Of a stretch of 64,000 nucleotides of DNA, positions 43,459 through 52,510 are shown one piece after another. Position numbers and translations under genes: made by a program. The notes under the pieces are model-generated. The model made no database searches and had not been told where the DNA came from. It saw only the letters and a program-made list of their open reading frames with translations. The first letter of the stretch is position 1. Each line of letters opens with the position of its first letter. The stretch comes from Marinobacter sp. JH2 (GTDB lineage Bacteria > Pseudomonadota > Gammaproteobacteria > Pseudomonadales > Oleiphilaceae), in the NCBI RefSeq assembly GCF_004353225.1, contig NZ_CP037934.1:992001-1056000 (forward strand), given 5' to 3'.

Positions 43459-44190
43459 ATGCCAGAGAATTTCGTCACCTCAGAGGCCGACGCACCCCTA
43501 TACCTGCGTGTAAGGGATCAGTTGGCTGATCTGATTAAAAGGGGAGAGGTGAGTGCGAACATTAGGTTGCCCTCGGAGCGTATTTTAGCTGAGCGTTTTG
43601 GTACCACCCGAGTAACAGCCCGGCTTGCGTTGGCTCAGTTGGAAGCAGAGGGGCGTATATATCGCTCCAATCGGAGGGGCTGGTTCGTGTCTCCACCGCG
43701 TCTGATCTACAACCCTACGGAAGATTACAGTTTTTCGGATAATGCGGTTTCCCAAGGACGCCTCTCTCGAACGGAAACGCTTGAGGTTCGCTGCACTGTT
43801 GTCTCGGCTTGGCTGGCGGGTAAGACAGGTCTTGAGACGGGAGATCCGGTTGTGCTGGTCCGGCGCCGACGTTACCTGGATGAGCGGCCGGTACTGGTGG
43901 AAAACATCTTTCTCAACCCCCGTCGCCTCCCGGACATCAAAGATTTTGATTTTAATCGGTCTCTGTGGAAGCTTCTGCGCGATCAATACAGCGTTGATTT
44001 GGTTCAGAAGAAGATCGAAATGTTTCCCACTGCGCTGGTGGATCCTCAGGCAAGTGCGCTGAGCGTCAATGCTGGTACCGCAGGACTTTGCGTGAACCGC
44101 TGTAGCCGTGACGCTGCAGGGGTTTTCGTGGAGTTTGATGAGGAGTTTTGGCTTCACGACACCCTCAGCATTCAGGTGAATGTGGTCTGA
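43459..44190 (+). CDS. phnR: GntR/UTRA-family regulator of phosphonate use (PhnR-like)
   Basis: ATG 43459 has TAAGGAG eight bases upstream; this gives 243 residues. The N-terminal GntR winged helix (PLYLRVRDQLADLIKRGEVSANIRLPSERILAERFGTTRVTARLALAQLEAEGRIYR) is followed by a UTRA ligand domain. It ends EFDEEFWLHDTLSIQV. It resembles the regulators found beside phnWX and the AEP ABC transporter genes. It lies between the metallophosphoesterase and FAD oxidase genes, each with a matching palindrome. The gene itself has no clear copy of the palindrome. Repression relieved by AEP or a derivative is inference. Confidence 0.85.
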   Translation: MPENFVTSEADAPLYLRVRDQLADLIKRGEVSANIRLPSERILAERFGTTRVTARLALAQLEAEGRIYRSNRRGWFVSPPRLIYNPTEDYSFSDNAVSQGRLSRTETLEVRCTVVSAWLAGKTGLETGDPVVLVRRRRYLDERPVLVENIFLNPRRLPDIKDFDFNRSLWKLLRDQYSVDLVQKKIEMFPTALVDPQASALSVNAGTAGLCVNRCSRDAAGVFVEFDEEFWLHDTLSIQVNVV

Positions 44191-44247
44191 GTCTGCTCGT
44201 TAGTTCGTCATCTATCCTTCATTAAATTGTCATAACTTCCCCCAATA

Positions 44248-44261
44248 CTGGTCTATACCAG
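44248..44261. promoter_or_regulatory. Candidate PhnR operator 2 (FAD oxidase-phnW-phnX)
   Basis: CTGGTCTATACCAG, ending 17 bp before the FAD oxidase start codon and immediately upstream of the GGGGAG Shine-Dalgarno. Its palindrome and sequence match the other three sites. Confidence 0.7.
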
Positions 44262-44278
44262 ATTAGCGGGGAGTTATT

Positions 44279-45511
44279 ATGTCCATTGCCAATCATCCAG
44301 ATGTCGTCGTCATTGGCGGCGGCATCCTGGGATGTTCCATTGCCAGTTATCTCAGCCAGCAACCCGGTCTGACTGTTACCGTCATTGAGCGCGGAGGTCT
44401 GGCCGAGCAAACCACCAGTCAAGCAGCCGGCCTGTTGACCAGGATTCGTCCGTCCTCTGGTCTGACCGCACTGGCGACCGAGACCTTTGAAGCCATCGAC
44501 CGGCTAGAGCAGGACGCTGGTACGCCACTGCCAATTCAGCGGGCGGGCAGTTTGCAGGTTGCTGCTTCCGCGTCAGGGCAATGTCAGCTCGATATTCTTG
44601 CTCTCCGAGCGGCCGAATTTGGTCGGCAGACCGAATGGCTTGATAACTCCGAAGCGGAGAAATTGGCTCCTTGGTTGGCTCTGGGGGAGGGGGCTCGGGC
44701 TCTGTTTCTCCCAGACGATGGTTATATCGACCCGTATGCCTTGTGCATGGCATACGCCCGTGCGGCCCGGCGTAACGGTGTTCGATTCCTGTTGCACCAC
44801 GAGGTGACGGAGCTGGTTGGCTCTGGGGAACGTGTTACAGGTGTTCGGCTGTCAACTGGCGATACAGTGCAGGCAGGATTGGTGATAGATGCCGCAGGTC
44901 CCTGGAGCACGGCGCTGGCGCGTCAAAAAGGTATCAACCTGGCGATGGCACCGATCCGAAGTCATTACTGGATTTCTGCGCCTCATCCGCGAATGGCTAA
45001 CGGTGGTCCCATGACCATTCTGCCCGACAGCGGAGCCTACGCACGCCCAGAAGTAGGCGGCCTGCTGTTCGGGCTGCGTGATAGCCGCGCCGTTTACGCC
45101 CGACCGGACGCTCTCCCCGATAGCCTGCATGGTTATCGCTTCGATGTCGATCCTACTGGCGATGAGGCTCTGGAAGCAGGCTATCCGGCATTTCAGCGTC
45201 AATGTCAGGTGCTCGAAGAGCTGACTCTCGCCCATTATATCAGTAGCGTTTCTAGCTATACGCCGGACAGTGCGCCGCTGATCGGAGCGATGCCCAGTGT
45301 GGGTGGATTCCTCGCGGCTACCGGGTGTTCGGGGGCTGGTGTTGGTCTGTCGGGAGGTATTGGGCGCCTCGTATCAGATTTGGTGTCCGGTCAGACCCCT
45401 TTTGTTTCTCTCAACGATTTCAGGCTGGATCGGTTTGGCCCAGTCGATTCTTTTGATGCCACTTTTATCCAACGCTGTGCCGAGGCTCGCGCCCGTAAGC
45501 GTTCCGGTTAA
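44279..45511 (+). CDS. FAD-dependent amine oxidase/dehydrogenase of the AEP operon (DAO family)
   Basis: A 410-residue DAO-family flavoprotein. The Rossmann motif VVVIGGGILGCSIASYLSQQ lies at the N-terminus. Typical later motifs are TTSQAAGLL, DGYIDPYALCMAYARAARRNG, VIDAAGPWS, and C-terminal PDSAPLIGAMPSVGGFLAATGCSGAG. It resembles glycine/sarcosine oxidases. FAD oxidases of this kind recur in phosphonate clusters and have been proposed to free AEP, or phosphonoacetaldehyde, from N-alkylated AEP. As phnW follows after 18 bp, action on an AEP derivative is likely. The exact substrate is inferred. Confidence 0.85.
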   Translation: MSIANHPDVVVIGGGILGCSIASYLSQQPGLTVTVIERGGLAEQTTSQAAGLLTRIRPSSGLTALATETFEAIDRLEQDAGTPLPIQRAGSLQVAASASGQCQLDILALRAAEFGRQTEWLDNSEAEKLAPWLALGEGARALFLPDDGYIDPYALCMAYARAARRNGVRFLLHHEVTELVGSGERVTGVRLSTGDTVQAGLVIDAAGPWSTALARQKGINLAMAPIRSHYWISAPHPRMANGGPMTILPDSGAYARPEVGGLLFGLRDSRAVYARPDALPDSLHGYRFDVDPTGDEALEAGYPAFQRQCQVLEELTLAHYISSVSSYTPDSAPLIGAMPSVGGFLAATGCSGAGVGLSGGIGRLVSDLVSGQTPFVSLNDFRLDRFGPVDSFDATFIQRCAEARARKRSG

Positions 45512-45529
45512 TTACCACGGAGATTACCT

Positions 45530-46681
45530 ATGAATGAGCAAGACCCATACCTACTTACCCCTGGCCCGTTGACCACCAGCTTGACAGTCAAGCAGGCGAT
45601 GCTGCGGGACTGGGGTTCCTGGGATGGTGATTTCAATGGCATGACCGCACAAGTGTGTCAGCGATTGCTGGAGGCAGCGGGCGGCGAGCAAAGCCACGTC
45701 TGTGTGCCGGTGCAGGGCAGTGGCACCTTCGCTGTTGAAGCGGTCTTAGGGACGTTGATAGCTCCAGACAGCCATACCCTCGTGCTGATGAACGGCGCTT
45801 ATGGCAAGCGGATAGGTCAGATTTTGGATTACCTGGATCGGCCGTACTTGAGCATCGACAAAGGCGACTATGAACCCCCGCGCGGCGATGAAGTGGCCGC
45901 ATTCCTGAGTGCTCACCCCGAGGTGGCCCAAGTTGTGGTGGTCCATTGCGAAACCAGCTCCGGGATCCTCAATCCGATTGAGGAAATTGCGGCAGTTTGT
46001 GAGCGAGCGGGTACCCGGCTGATCATTGATAGCATGAGTGCATTCGGAGCCTTGCCCGTAAATGTCGCAACATTGCCCTGTGCTGCGCTGGTGTCATCCG
46101 CAAACAAGTGCTTTGAAGGTGTGCCCGGATTCGGCTTCGCAATCATTGAGCGGTCGTTGTTAGAAGGCGCTCAAGGCCGTTGTCACAGTCTATCGCTGGA
46201 CTTATATAAGCAGTGGCGCTACATGGAAAAAAACGGTCAGTGGCGGTATACACCGCCGACCCACGTCGTAGCCGCGTTTCTGCAAGCGCTGAAAGAGCAT
46301 GAGGCTGAAGGCGGCGTGGCGGGGCGTTTGGCACGGTATACCCGCAACCGGGACCGGCTGGTGGCTGGCATGCGTGAGCTGGGCTTCCAGACTTTGTTGG
46401 CCGACGAGTGGCTTTCTCCGATTATTACCACCTTTTTGTCTCCGAGCGCGTCAACGTTCGACTTCCGCCAGTTTTACGATGAGATCAAGCACCAGGGTTT
46501 TGTCATCTACCCAGGCAAGCTCACGGTTACTGACAGTTTCCGAATTGGCTGTATTGGCCAGTTGTTCGATGAGCAAATCGACGACGTTATTACTGCGGTC
46601 GCCAATGCCTGCAAAAATATGGGGCTGACACTGCCTGTGCCATCTCCCGTTTGGACCCCTGATAACCTCAAATCCGACTGA
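45530..46681 (+). CDS. phnW: 2-aminoethylphosphonate--pyruvate transaminase PhnW
   Basis: A 383-residue PLP enzyme close to family length. The PLP lysine is Lys193 in [15 protein letters not shown], with Asp167 in [11 protein letters not shown] stacking the cofactor. The N-terminal [11 protein letters not shown] and the RDWGSWD motif are PhnW hallmarks. It converts AEP and pyruvate to phosphonoacetaldehyde and alanine in the cytoplasm. phnX follows after 10 bp, so both steps of AEP breakdown are together. Confidence 0.97.
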   Translation: MNEQDPYLLTPGPLTTSLTVKQAMLRDWGSWDGDFNGMTAQVCQRLLEAAGGEQSHVCVPVQGSGTFAVEAVLGTLIAPDSHTLVLMNGAYGKRIGQILDYLDRPYLSIDKGDYEPPRGDEVAAFLSAHPEVAQVVVVHCETSSGILNPIEEIAAVCERAGTRLIIDSMSAFGALPVNVATLPCAALVSSANKCFEGVPGFGFAIIERSLLEGAQGRCHSLSLDLYKQWRYMEKNGQWRYTPPTHVVAAFLQALKEHEAEGGVAGRLARYTRNRDRLVAGMRELGFQTLLADEWLSPIITTFLSPSASTFDFRQFYDEIKHQGFVIYPGKLTVTDSFRIGCIGQLFDEQIDDVITAVANACKNMGLTLPVPSPVWTPDNLKSD

Positions 46682-46691
46682 AGGAGTTGTT

Positions 46692-47519
46692 ATGTACCGT
46701 TATAGCCGTTCGTACATCGGGCCTGTACAGGCCATCATTCTGGATCTTGCCGGCACCTGTGTGGACTTTGGCTCGTTAGCACCGATTCAAGCGTTTCTCA
46801 AACTGTTTGAATCCGAAGGTCTTTCGCTGACGGAGGCAGAGGCCCGTGAGCCGATGGGCACCGAAAAGCGAGAGCACATCCGGCAACTGCTGGCGATGCC
46901 GCGAATACGGCAACAGTGGCGGGAGCGCAGTGGCGCCGAACCGACTGAGCAGGACATTGAACGTCTGTATCACGCGTTTGTACCGTTCCAGACCCAGGCA
47001 ATTGTAGAGCGCTCGGAGTTGATTCCCGGAGCTTTGGCTCTGCAGGCATTTGCTCGCGACCACGGCATCAAGCTGGGCGTTAATACGGGCTACAGTCGAG
47101 AGATGGTTAACGTGATGCTACCGGAGCTTCACCGACAGGGTTTCGAACCTGAGAGCATTGTGTGTGCCACCGAGGTACCTCAGGGTCGCCCTGCGCCTTA
47201 TATGAGCTTTTGTAATGCCATGGAGCTGGGGGCGACTGCCGTGCAAGGTTGCGTAAAAGTGGATGATACTGCTACGGGCATTGAGGAGGGGTTGAATTCG
47301 GGTATGTGGACAGTTGGCGTGGTCGCATCAGGAAATGCGGTCGGTCTTTCTCGAGAGCAATTTGATGGATTAGAGGAGACGGAGCGCGCGCAGCGTCTAG
47401 CACATTCGCACTGTAAAATGGCTCTGTCGGGTGCGCACTATCTTATTGATTCAATTGAAGAGTTGCCAGAGGTTTTGGCGTGTATCCAGGATCGAATTGA
47501 GGCCGGCGATTGCCCCTGA
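46692..47519 (+). CDS. phnX: Phosphonoacetaldehyde hydrolase PhnX
   Basis: A 275-residue HAD-superfamily phosphonatase. The nucleophile Asp18 is in IILDLAGTCVDFG, with Ala at +2 as is characteristic of PhnX. The cap-domain Schiff-base lysine is Lys59 in MGTEKREHI. The later HAD motifs are LGVNTGYSREM and KVDDTATGIEEG. It cleaves the C-P bond of phosphonoacetaldehyde to acetaldehyde and phosphate. It is the third gene of the FAD oxidase-phnW-phnX unit. Confidence 0.97.
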   Translation: MYRYSRSYIGPVQAIILDLAGTCVDFGSLAPIQAFLKLFESEGLSLTEAEAREPMGTEKREHIRQLLAMPRIRQQWRERSGAEPTEQDIERLYHAFVPFQTQAIVERSELIPGALALQAFARDHGIKLGVNTGYSREMVNVMLPELHRQGFEPESIVCATEVPQGRPAPYMSFCNAMELGATAVQGCVKVDDTATGIEEGLNSGMWTVGVVASGNAVGLSREQFDGLEETERAQRLAHSHCKMALSGAHYLIDSIEELPEVLACIQDRIEAGDCP

Positions 47520-47593
47520 TAGGAGGCAAAAAGAAACCGTCACGACTCTGTCACGACATTGAAATCTTAGCTGTTTATCGTGAGAACGTGACT

Positions 47594-47607
47594 CTGGTGT
47601 AGACCAG
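47594..47607. promoter_or_regulatory. Candidate PhnR operator 3 (AEP ABC transporter)
   Basis: CTGGTGTAGACCAG, 40 bp upstream of the binding-protein gene. It is a near-perfect palindrome identical in its outer CTGGT/ACCAG arms to operator 2. Confidence 0.7.
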
Positions 47608-47646
47608 TTAATAATTGCCCGCTCAATTTAAGATGAGGAACATCAC

Positions 47647-48660
47647 GTGAAAAAATTGAAACTCGCAATCGCTTTGGGCTTGTGTACTGCAGCTTTTGGA
47701 GCTCAGGCGAAAACTGAGCTGACGGTATACACCGCTCTGGAAGCAGACGACTTGAAGCGATATGCGCAGCGTTTTAATGAAGATCATCCAGACATCAAAA
47801 TTAACTGGGTTCGCGATTCCACTGGGATTGTCACAGCGCGCTTGTTGGCAGAGAAAGAAAACCCTCGTGCCGATGTTGTTTGGGGACTCGCGGGTACCAG
47901 TCTTCTGATGTTGAAAAATGAAGGTATGTTGCAGCCGTATTCGCCCGAAGGGCTAGAAAAATTGTCTCCGAAGTTCCGTGACTCTGGGGATGATCCTTCC
48001 TGGGTAGGCACCAATGCCTGGATGGCAGGTCTCTGTGTAAACACAATTGAGGCCGAAAAAGAGGGGCTACCCATTCCTTCGAGCTGGAATGATCTAACTA
48101 AGCCGGTTTACGAAGGTCACGTGGTTATGCCTAACCCAAACTCCTCCGGAACGGGCTATTTAGACGTTTCGGGCTGGCTGCAGATGATGGGTGAGGACGA
48201 AGGCTGGGCTTTCATGGATGGCCTGCACAACAATATCAGTCGTTACACTCACTCCGGTTCTAAGCCTTGCAAAATGGCAGCGTCTGGCGAAACCCCTATT
48301 GGGGTGTCATTCGCGTTCCGCGGTGCCCGTTTGAAAGACCAAGGTGCCCCCTTGGAGTTGGTATTCCCGAAAGAAGGTTTGGGGTGGGAAGTAGAAGCGG
48401 CAGGCATCATTAAAGGGACAGCGAAGGTCGATGCCGCTGAGACACTTGTTGACTGGGCTATTAGTCGTAAAGCGATGGAAATGTATAACGAAGGCTTCGC
48501 TATTGTGGCAATGCCGGGCGTGGCCAAACCGGTGAAGCACTTCCCAAGTAATGCAGAGGAGTTGATCATCGATAACGACTTTGCCTGGGCGGCTGAGAAT
48601 CGCGAGGCGATTCTTTCGAAGTGGCAGCAGCGATATGACAACAAGTCGGAAGCGCAATAG
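47647..48660 (+). CDS. phnS: AEP ABC transporter periplasmic binding protein
   Basis: The start is GTG 47647 with GAGGAA upstream. The 337-residue protein has a signal peptide (KLKLAIALGLCTAAFGAQA-K). The iron/AEP-type binding fold is seen in ELTVYTALEADDLKRYAQRF, NWVRDSTGIVTARLLAEK and PNPNSSGTGYLDVSGW. It captures 2-aminoethylphosphonate in the periplasm. It is the first gene of the transporter unit, 127 bp after phnX and behind its own operator. A hairpin separates it from the ATPase gene. Confidence 0.92.
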   Translation: MKKLKLAIALGLCTAAFGAQAKTELTVYTALEADDLKRYAQRFNEDHPDIKINWVRDSTGIVTARLLAEKENPRADVVWGLAGTSLLMLKNEGMLQPYSPEGLEKLSPKFRDSGDDPSWVGTNAWMAGLCVNTIEAEKEGLPIPSSWNDLTKPVYEGHVVMPNPNSSGTGYLDVSGWLQMMGEDEGWAFMDGLHNNISRYTHSGSKPCKMAASGETPIGVSFAFRGARLKDQGAPLELVFPKEGLGWEVEAAGIIKGTAKVDAAETLVDWAISRKAMEMYNEGFAIVAMPGVAKPVKHFPSNAEELIIDNDFAWAAENREAILSKWQQRYDNKSEAQ

Positions 48661-48671
48661 CTGAGTGGTTT

Positions 48672-48693
48672 CCGGCCCGATAATCGGGTCGGG
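48672..48693 (+). other. Intercistronic hairpin between binding-protein and ATPase genes
   Basis: CCGGCCCGA-TAA-TCGGGTCGGG, 11 bp after the binding-protein stop, followed only by a short T-run (ACTTTTGG). Such hairpins often protect or partly terminate the upstream message so that binding protein exceeds ATPase. Confidence 0.5.
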
Positions 48694-48733
48694 ACTTTTG
48701 GTGCAATGGGATGAGTGAATGGAGGCTAGAGCT

Positions 48734-49804
48734 ATGAAACAGTCAATCCAGGGAAGTCGCCTGATCGTAAACAATGTCAGTAAACATTTCGGTGACTTCT
48801 GTGCACTTCGGGACGTGAATCTGGATATTGAGCCAGGTGAGCTGGTGTGTTTTTTGGGCCCCTCGGGGTGTGGGAAAACCACATTGTTGCGAATCATCGC
48901 CGGCTTAGAGCAGCAATCCACTGGTTCGCTGCACCAAGGGGAGGTTGATATTTCCCTGAAACCGCCTCATGCGCGTGATTTCGGCATTGTTTTTCAGTCC
49001 TACGCGCTTTTCCCAAATATGACGGTTGAAGACAATATTGCGTACGGATTGCGCAGTGTAGGGACGTCTAAACCACAGATTCAGTACAGGGTTAGCGAGC
49101 TGTTAGCCACAGTCGGTTTGCCTGAACAAGCAAAAAAATACCCAACCCAGTTGTCCGGTGGCCAACAACAGCGCGTAGCTTTGGCCCGTGCTTTAGCGCC
49201 CAGTCCGGGTTTGCTGCTGTTGGATGAGCCACTATCGGCCCTCGATGCCCAAGTTCGTAATCACCTACGGGCAGAGATCCGACAGCTACAGCGGCAGTTG
49301 GGTGTGACCACCATTTTAGTCACGCATGATCAAGAAGAAGCCCTAGCGATGGCCGACCGCGTTGTGGTGATGAACAATGGTTTGATCGAACAAGTTGGAA
49401 CACCGGTGGAGATATATCAACAGCCGGCTTCGGCGTTTGTTGCTGAATTTGTCGGAGCGATGAACTTCATGGACAGTTCAGCGGTAAGTCGTCGCTCTGT
49501 GCAAGTGGGCAGTCGCGTACTTAACCTAAAACACCCGCTGAAAGGCGGACAGGGGCCGGTGCGGCTGGCGATTCGCCCAGAGGATGTCCATCTTCAGCCC
49601 CTCACTGGAAATGGTTGGCAAGCGCAGGTGGTCTCTGTGGATTACTTGGGGGCCTTCATCCGGACCGAAATCATCCTGAGAGAGTGCGGTCTGCGTTTGG
49701 TGGTTGATGTGTCCCCCCGCTCAGCTCGTCAGCTTGGATTGGACCAAGGCGCATGGGTAAACGTAACGTTGCCCTCAGACTCACTGCATTGTTTTGCAGC
49801 CTGA
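48734..49804 (+). CDS. phnT: AEP ABC transporter ATPase
   Basis: ATG 48734 has GGAGG eight bases upstream and is preferred to ATG 48719, which overlaps that site. The 356-residue product has Walker A GPSGCGKTT, Q-loop FQSYALFPNMTVEDN, signature LSGGQQQRVALARAL, Walker B LLLLDEPLSALD, VTHDQEEA, and a C-terminal TOBE region (VRLAIRPEDVHLQPL). It energises AEP import. All motifs are intact. Confidence 0.94.
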   Translation: MKQSIQGSRLIVNNVSKHFGDFCALRDVNLDIEPGELVCFLGPSGCGKTTLLRIIAGLEQQSTGSLHQGEVDISLKPPHARDFGIVFQSYALFPNMTVEDNIAYGLRSVGTSKPQIQYRVSELLATVGLPEQAKKYPTQLSGGQQQRVALARALAPSPGLLLLDEPLSALDAQVRNHLRAEIRQLQRQLGVTTILVTHDQEEALAMADRVVVMNNGLIEQVGTPVEIYQQPASAFVAEFVGAMNFMDSSAVSRRSVQVGSRVLNLKHPLKGGQGPVRLAIRPEDVHLQPLTGNGWQAQVVSVDYLGAFIRTEIILRECGLRLVVDVSPRSARQLGLDQGAWVNVTLPSDSLHCFAA

Positions 49805-49838
49805 GATCGTTATTTTTGACAGACTGAATGATGAATTT

Positions 49839-51554
49839 ATGAACCTTTCTGTATCTGCTGATAAATTAGGGCCAATGGCTGAGAAAGTGCGACAACTCGG
49901 TCAGCGCTGGAACTATACGCTTTTTCTGGTTTTGGGTTGTAGTGTTCTGGTGCTTCTCGCCCTGGCCCCGCTGTACACCCTGTTATCTAAAAGCGTGAAA
50001 AATAAAGCCGGCGATTTTGTTGGTCTGGATAATTTCGCGCAGTATCTCGGGTCAGGGGCCATCGAATCTGCCTTCTTTAATTCTCTGTGGGTCGCATCCC
50101 TGAGCATGGTCATAGTAGTTTTACTGGCCTTCATGGCAGCTTGGGCATTAACCAGAACTCGGCTGCCGGTGACCGGTTTGATTCGTGGCATTCTCGTTGT
50201 GCCAATTCTGGCACCATCACTGCTTTCAGCGATCAGTTTGGTGTATCTGTTTGGAAACCAGGGGATACTGAAAAGTTGGCTGTTCGGTGCCGAAATCTAT
50301 GGCCCAATAGGGGTCATTCTAGGTTCCTGTTTTTGGACGTTTCCTCACGCATTAATGATTCTTTTGACCGCGATGGAAAATGCCGATGGGCGTCATTACG
50401 AAGCCGCCACTTCGTTGAAAGCTAGCCCCTGGCGAACCTTCTGGACGGTCACAGTGCCGGGTGCCCGTTACGGTCTGGTTAGTGCAGCGTTTGTGGTATT
50501 CACCTTGGTGATAACAGATTTTGGGGTGCCCAAGGTAATTGGTGGTCAGTTTGATGTTCTGGCCACCGATATATATAAGCAGGTGGTTGGTCAGCAACGG
50601 TTTGAAATGGGTGCGGTGGTGAGTGTGTTGTTGTTACTGCCGGCACTTATGGCTTTTGCCGCAGACCGTTATGTGCAGCGCAAGCAGACGGCCAGCTTTA
50701 CCGCCCAGTCGACCCCCTACAAGCCCAGAGTTAACAAGGCCCGCGACTGGCTGGGCGCAATGATGCTGCTCCCTGCGGTTGTGTTTATTCTGGCGATCAT
50801 TGGTATGGCCATCTATGCGTCGTTTGTAACCTTCTGGCCTTACAATCTGGACCTTAGTTTCAAGAATTACCAGTTCGACCTGATGGACGGTGGCGGCTGG
50901 GGGGCCTACTTTAACAGTATCCAAATGGCGCTGGGTGCGATGGTGTTAGGAACGGCGCTGGTGTTTTTTAATGCTTGGTTAACAGAACGGACACCTCAGC
51001 CCTCTGGCCTTAAAGGTTTGTTTCATTTGCTAGCCCTGCTACCTCTTGCCGTTCCGGGGCTGGTGCTTGGGCTTTCATACATTTTCTTTTTTAATGATCC
51101 GGATAATCCGTTGAATGTGATTTACGGCTCACTGTTTATCCTGATGTTATGCACTGTCGCACACTTTTATTCAGTCTCGCACCTGACGGCGATCACCGCC
51201 CTGAAACAGCTGGATCGGGAGTTTGAGGCTGTGGGTGAGTCTCTGAATGCATCCCGCTGGCGGGTGTTAGTGACCGTTACGCTTCCGCTGTGTCTGCCAG
51301 CGATCTTGGATGTGGCGCTGTACTTGTTTGTAAATGCTATGACAACAGTGTCTGCTGTGGTGTTTTTGTACGGACATGACTCTCAATTGGCTTCGGTGGC
51401 CGTATTGAATATGGATGAAGCGGGAGACATCGCTCCGGCGGCGGCTATGGCGGTGCTGATCACCATAACCTGTGCCGGTGCTAAATTGGTCCAGGGGGTG
51501 TTACGGTTCTGGCTGGATCGCTCCACCAAAGGCTGGCGCCAAGGAAAGGCATGA
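49839..51554 (+). CDS. AEP ABC transporter permease (double-length)
   Basis: A protein of about 571 residues with twelve predicted membrane segments in two homologous halves. Each half has an EAA loop: EAATSLKASPWRTFWTVTVP and EAVGESLNASRWRVLVTVTLP. It corresponds to PhnU and PhnV fused, as is common for AEP transporters outside Salmonella. The open frame also has a TTG at 49794 overlapping phnT; ATG 49839 or 49875 are other candidates and none has a strong Shine-Dalgarno. It overlaps the DMT transporter gene by 4 bp. Confidence 0.92.
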   Translation: MNLSVSADKLGPMAEKVRQLGQRWNYTLFLVLGCSVLVLLALAPLYTLLSKSVKNKAGDFVGLDNFAQYLGSGAIESAFFNSLWVASLSMVIVVLLAFMAAWALTRTRLPVTGLIRGILVVPILAPSLLSAISLVYLFGNQGILKSWLFGAEIYGPIGVILGSCFWTFPHALMILLTAMENADGRHYEAATSLKASPWRTFWTVTVPGARYGLVSAAFVVFTLVITDFGVPKVIGGQFDVLATDIYKQVVGQQRFEMGAVVSVLLLLPALMAFAADRYVQRKQTASFTAQSTPYKPRVNKARDWLGAMMLLPAVVFILAIIGMAIYASFVTFWPYNLDLSFKNYQFDLMDGGGWGAYFNSIQMALGAMVLGTALVFFNAWLTERTPQPSGLKGLFHLLALLPLAVPGLVLGLSYIFFFNDPDNPLNVIYGSLFILMLCTVAHFYSVSHLTAITALKQLDREFEAVGESLNASRWRVLVTVTLPLCLPAILDVALYLFVNAMTTVSAVVFLYGHDSQLASVAVLNMDEAGDIAPAAAMAVLITITCAGAKLVQGVLRFWLDRSTKGWRQGKA

Positions 51555-52456
51555 CCCTCTCGGCAATTCTGATTGTTCTGCTGTCGGCCCTAGCTCATGC
51601 AAGCTGGAATCTGTTCGGAAAAAGCGTCAGTCCAAGTGGCGCTTTTTTTTGGTACTGCACTTTTTGGGGAGTACTGTTTACGTCACCTGTGTTGCTCTCT
51701 TATCTGGATGTTTTGCGAACATTTACCCACGATATTTGGGCCTTGGTGGTTTTGACTGGGGTCTTTCAGGCGTCCTATCTTAGTGCGCTCGCGGCCGCGT
51801 ACCGTCATGGCGAAATGTCTGTTGTTTATCCCATGGCCCGATCCTCACCGCTTATCATCTTGTTGATTGGAACCCTGTTTCTGGGGACTTCGGACAGAAT
51901 TACCGCGGCGGCTGTCTGCGGCATTCTGCTGATCGTTGTAGGTTGTATGGTTCTACCCATGCGCTATTTCCGAGATTTTCGTTGGTCGAACTATGCCAAC
52001 CTTGCAACGTTTTTCGCGCTTGTTGCTGCCTTCAGTACGGCGGGTTACTCGTTGATCGATGATAACGCTACTCGGCAGATACGGGCGCTACCAGGTTTGG
52101 CGATCAATGACGCAGAAGTGGCGTTGCTGTTTGTCATATTACAAGCTTGGTCGGCTCTGGCCTGGCTCTCTCTGGGGGTGTTGTGCCAACCCGAAGAGCG
52201 GCGATTAATGAGGGTTCTTGTGGGGAAATGGCGGAGCACTCTGGGTGCAGGACTTTTAATTCTGGGAACCTATGTCCTGGTGGTGTGGGCCATGGCCTAC
52301 GCTGAAGACGTCAGTTATGTGGTCGCGTTTCGCCAAATCAGTATTCCTATGGGGGTTCTGATGGGCTGGATGTTTTTGAAGGAGCCATTGCACGGTCCCA
52401 AAATACTGGGGGTCGGTGTGATTTTGAGTGGTTTGTTTCTTGTGGTTTTGGGGTAG
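51551..52456 (+). CDS. DMT-family (EamA) transporter at the end of the AEP transport operon
   Basis: A 301-residue membrane protein with about ten segments in two EamA repeats (LSALAHASWNLFGKSVSPSGAFFWYC; SYLSALAAAYRHGEMSVVYPMARSSPLIILL; EDVSYVVAFRQISIPMGVLMGW). The start overlaps the permease stop as ATGA, so it is translationally coupled to the AEP transporter. The substrate is unknown. A role in handling alanine, AEP or a product of AEP breakdown is plausible but only contextual. Confidence 0.85.
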   Translation: MTLSAILIVLLSALAHASWNLFGKSVSPSGAFFWYCTFWGVLFTSPVLLSYLDVLRTFTHDIWALVVLTGVFQASYLSALAAAYRHGEMSVVYPMARSSPLIILLIGTLFLGTSDRITAAAVCGILLIVVGCMVLPMRYFRDFRWSNYANLATFFALVAAFSTAGYSLIDDNATRQIRALPGLAINDAEVALLFVILQAWSALAWLSLGVLCQPEERRLMRVLVGKWRSTLGAGLLILGTYVLVVWAMAYAEDVSYVVAFRQISIPMGVLMGWMFLKEPLHGPKILGVGVILSGLFLVVLG

Positions 52457-52510
52457 GGGGCACAGATCGCCGACTGTGAATGAACTACATCAGTAACAGG
52501 AGGCGGAGGC

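Noticed and set aside
48672..48693. Hairpin after the AEP binding-protein gene as a full terminator
   Set aside because: It lacks a proper U-tract and the downstream ATPase and permease genes have no obvious promoter of their own, so partial attenuation or mRNA stabilisation is more likely.
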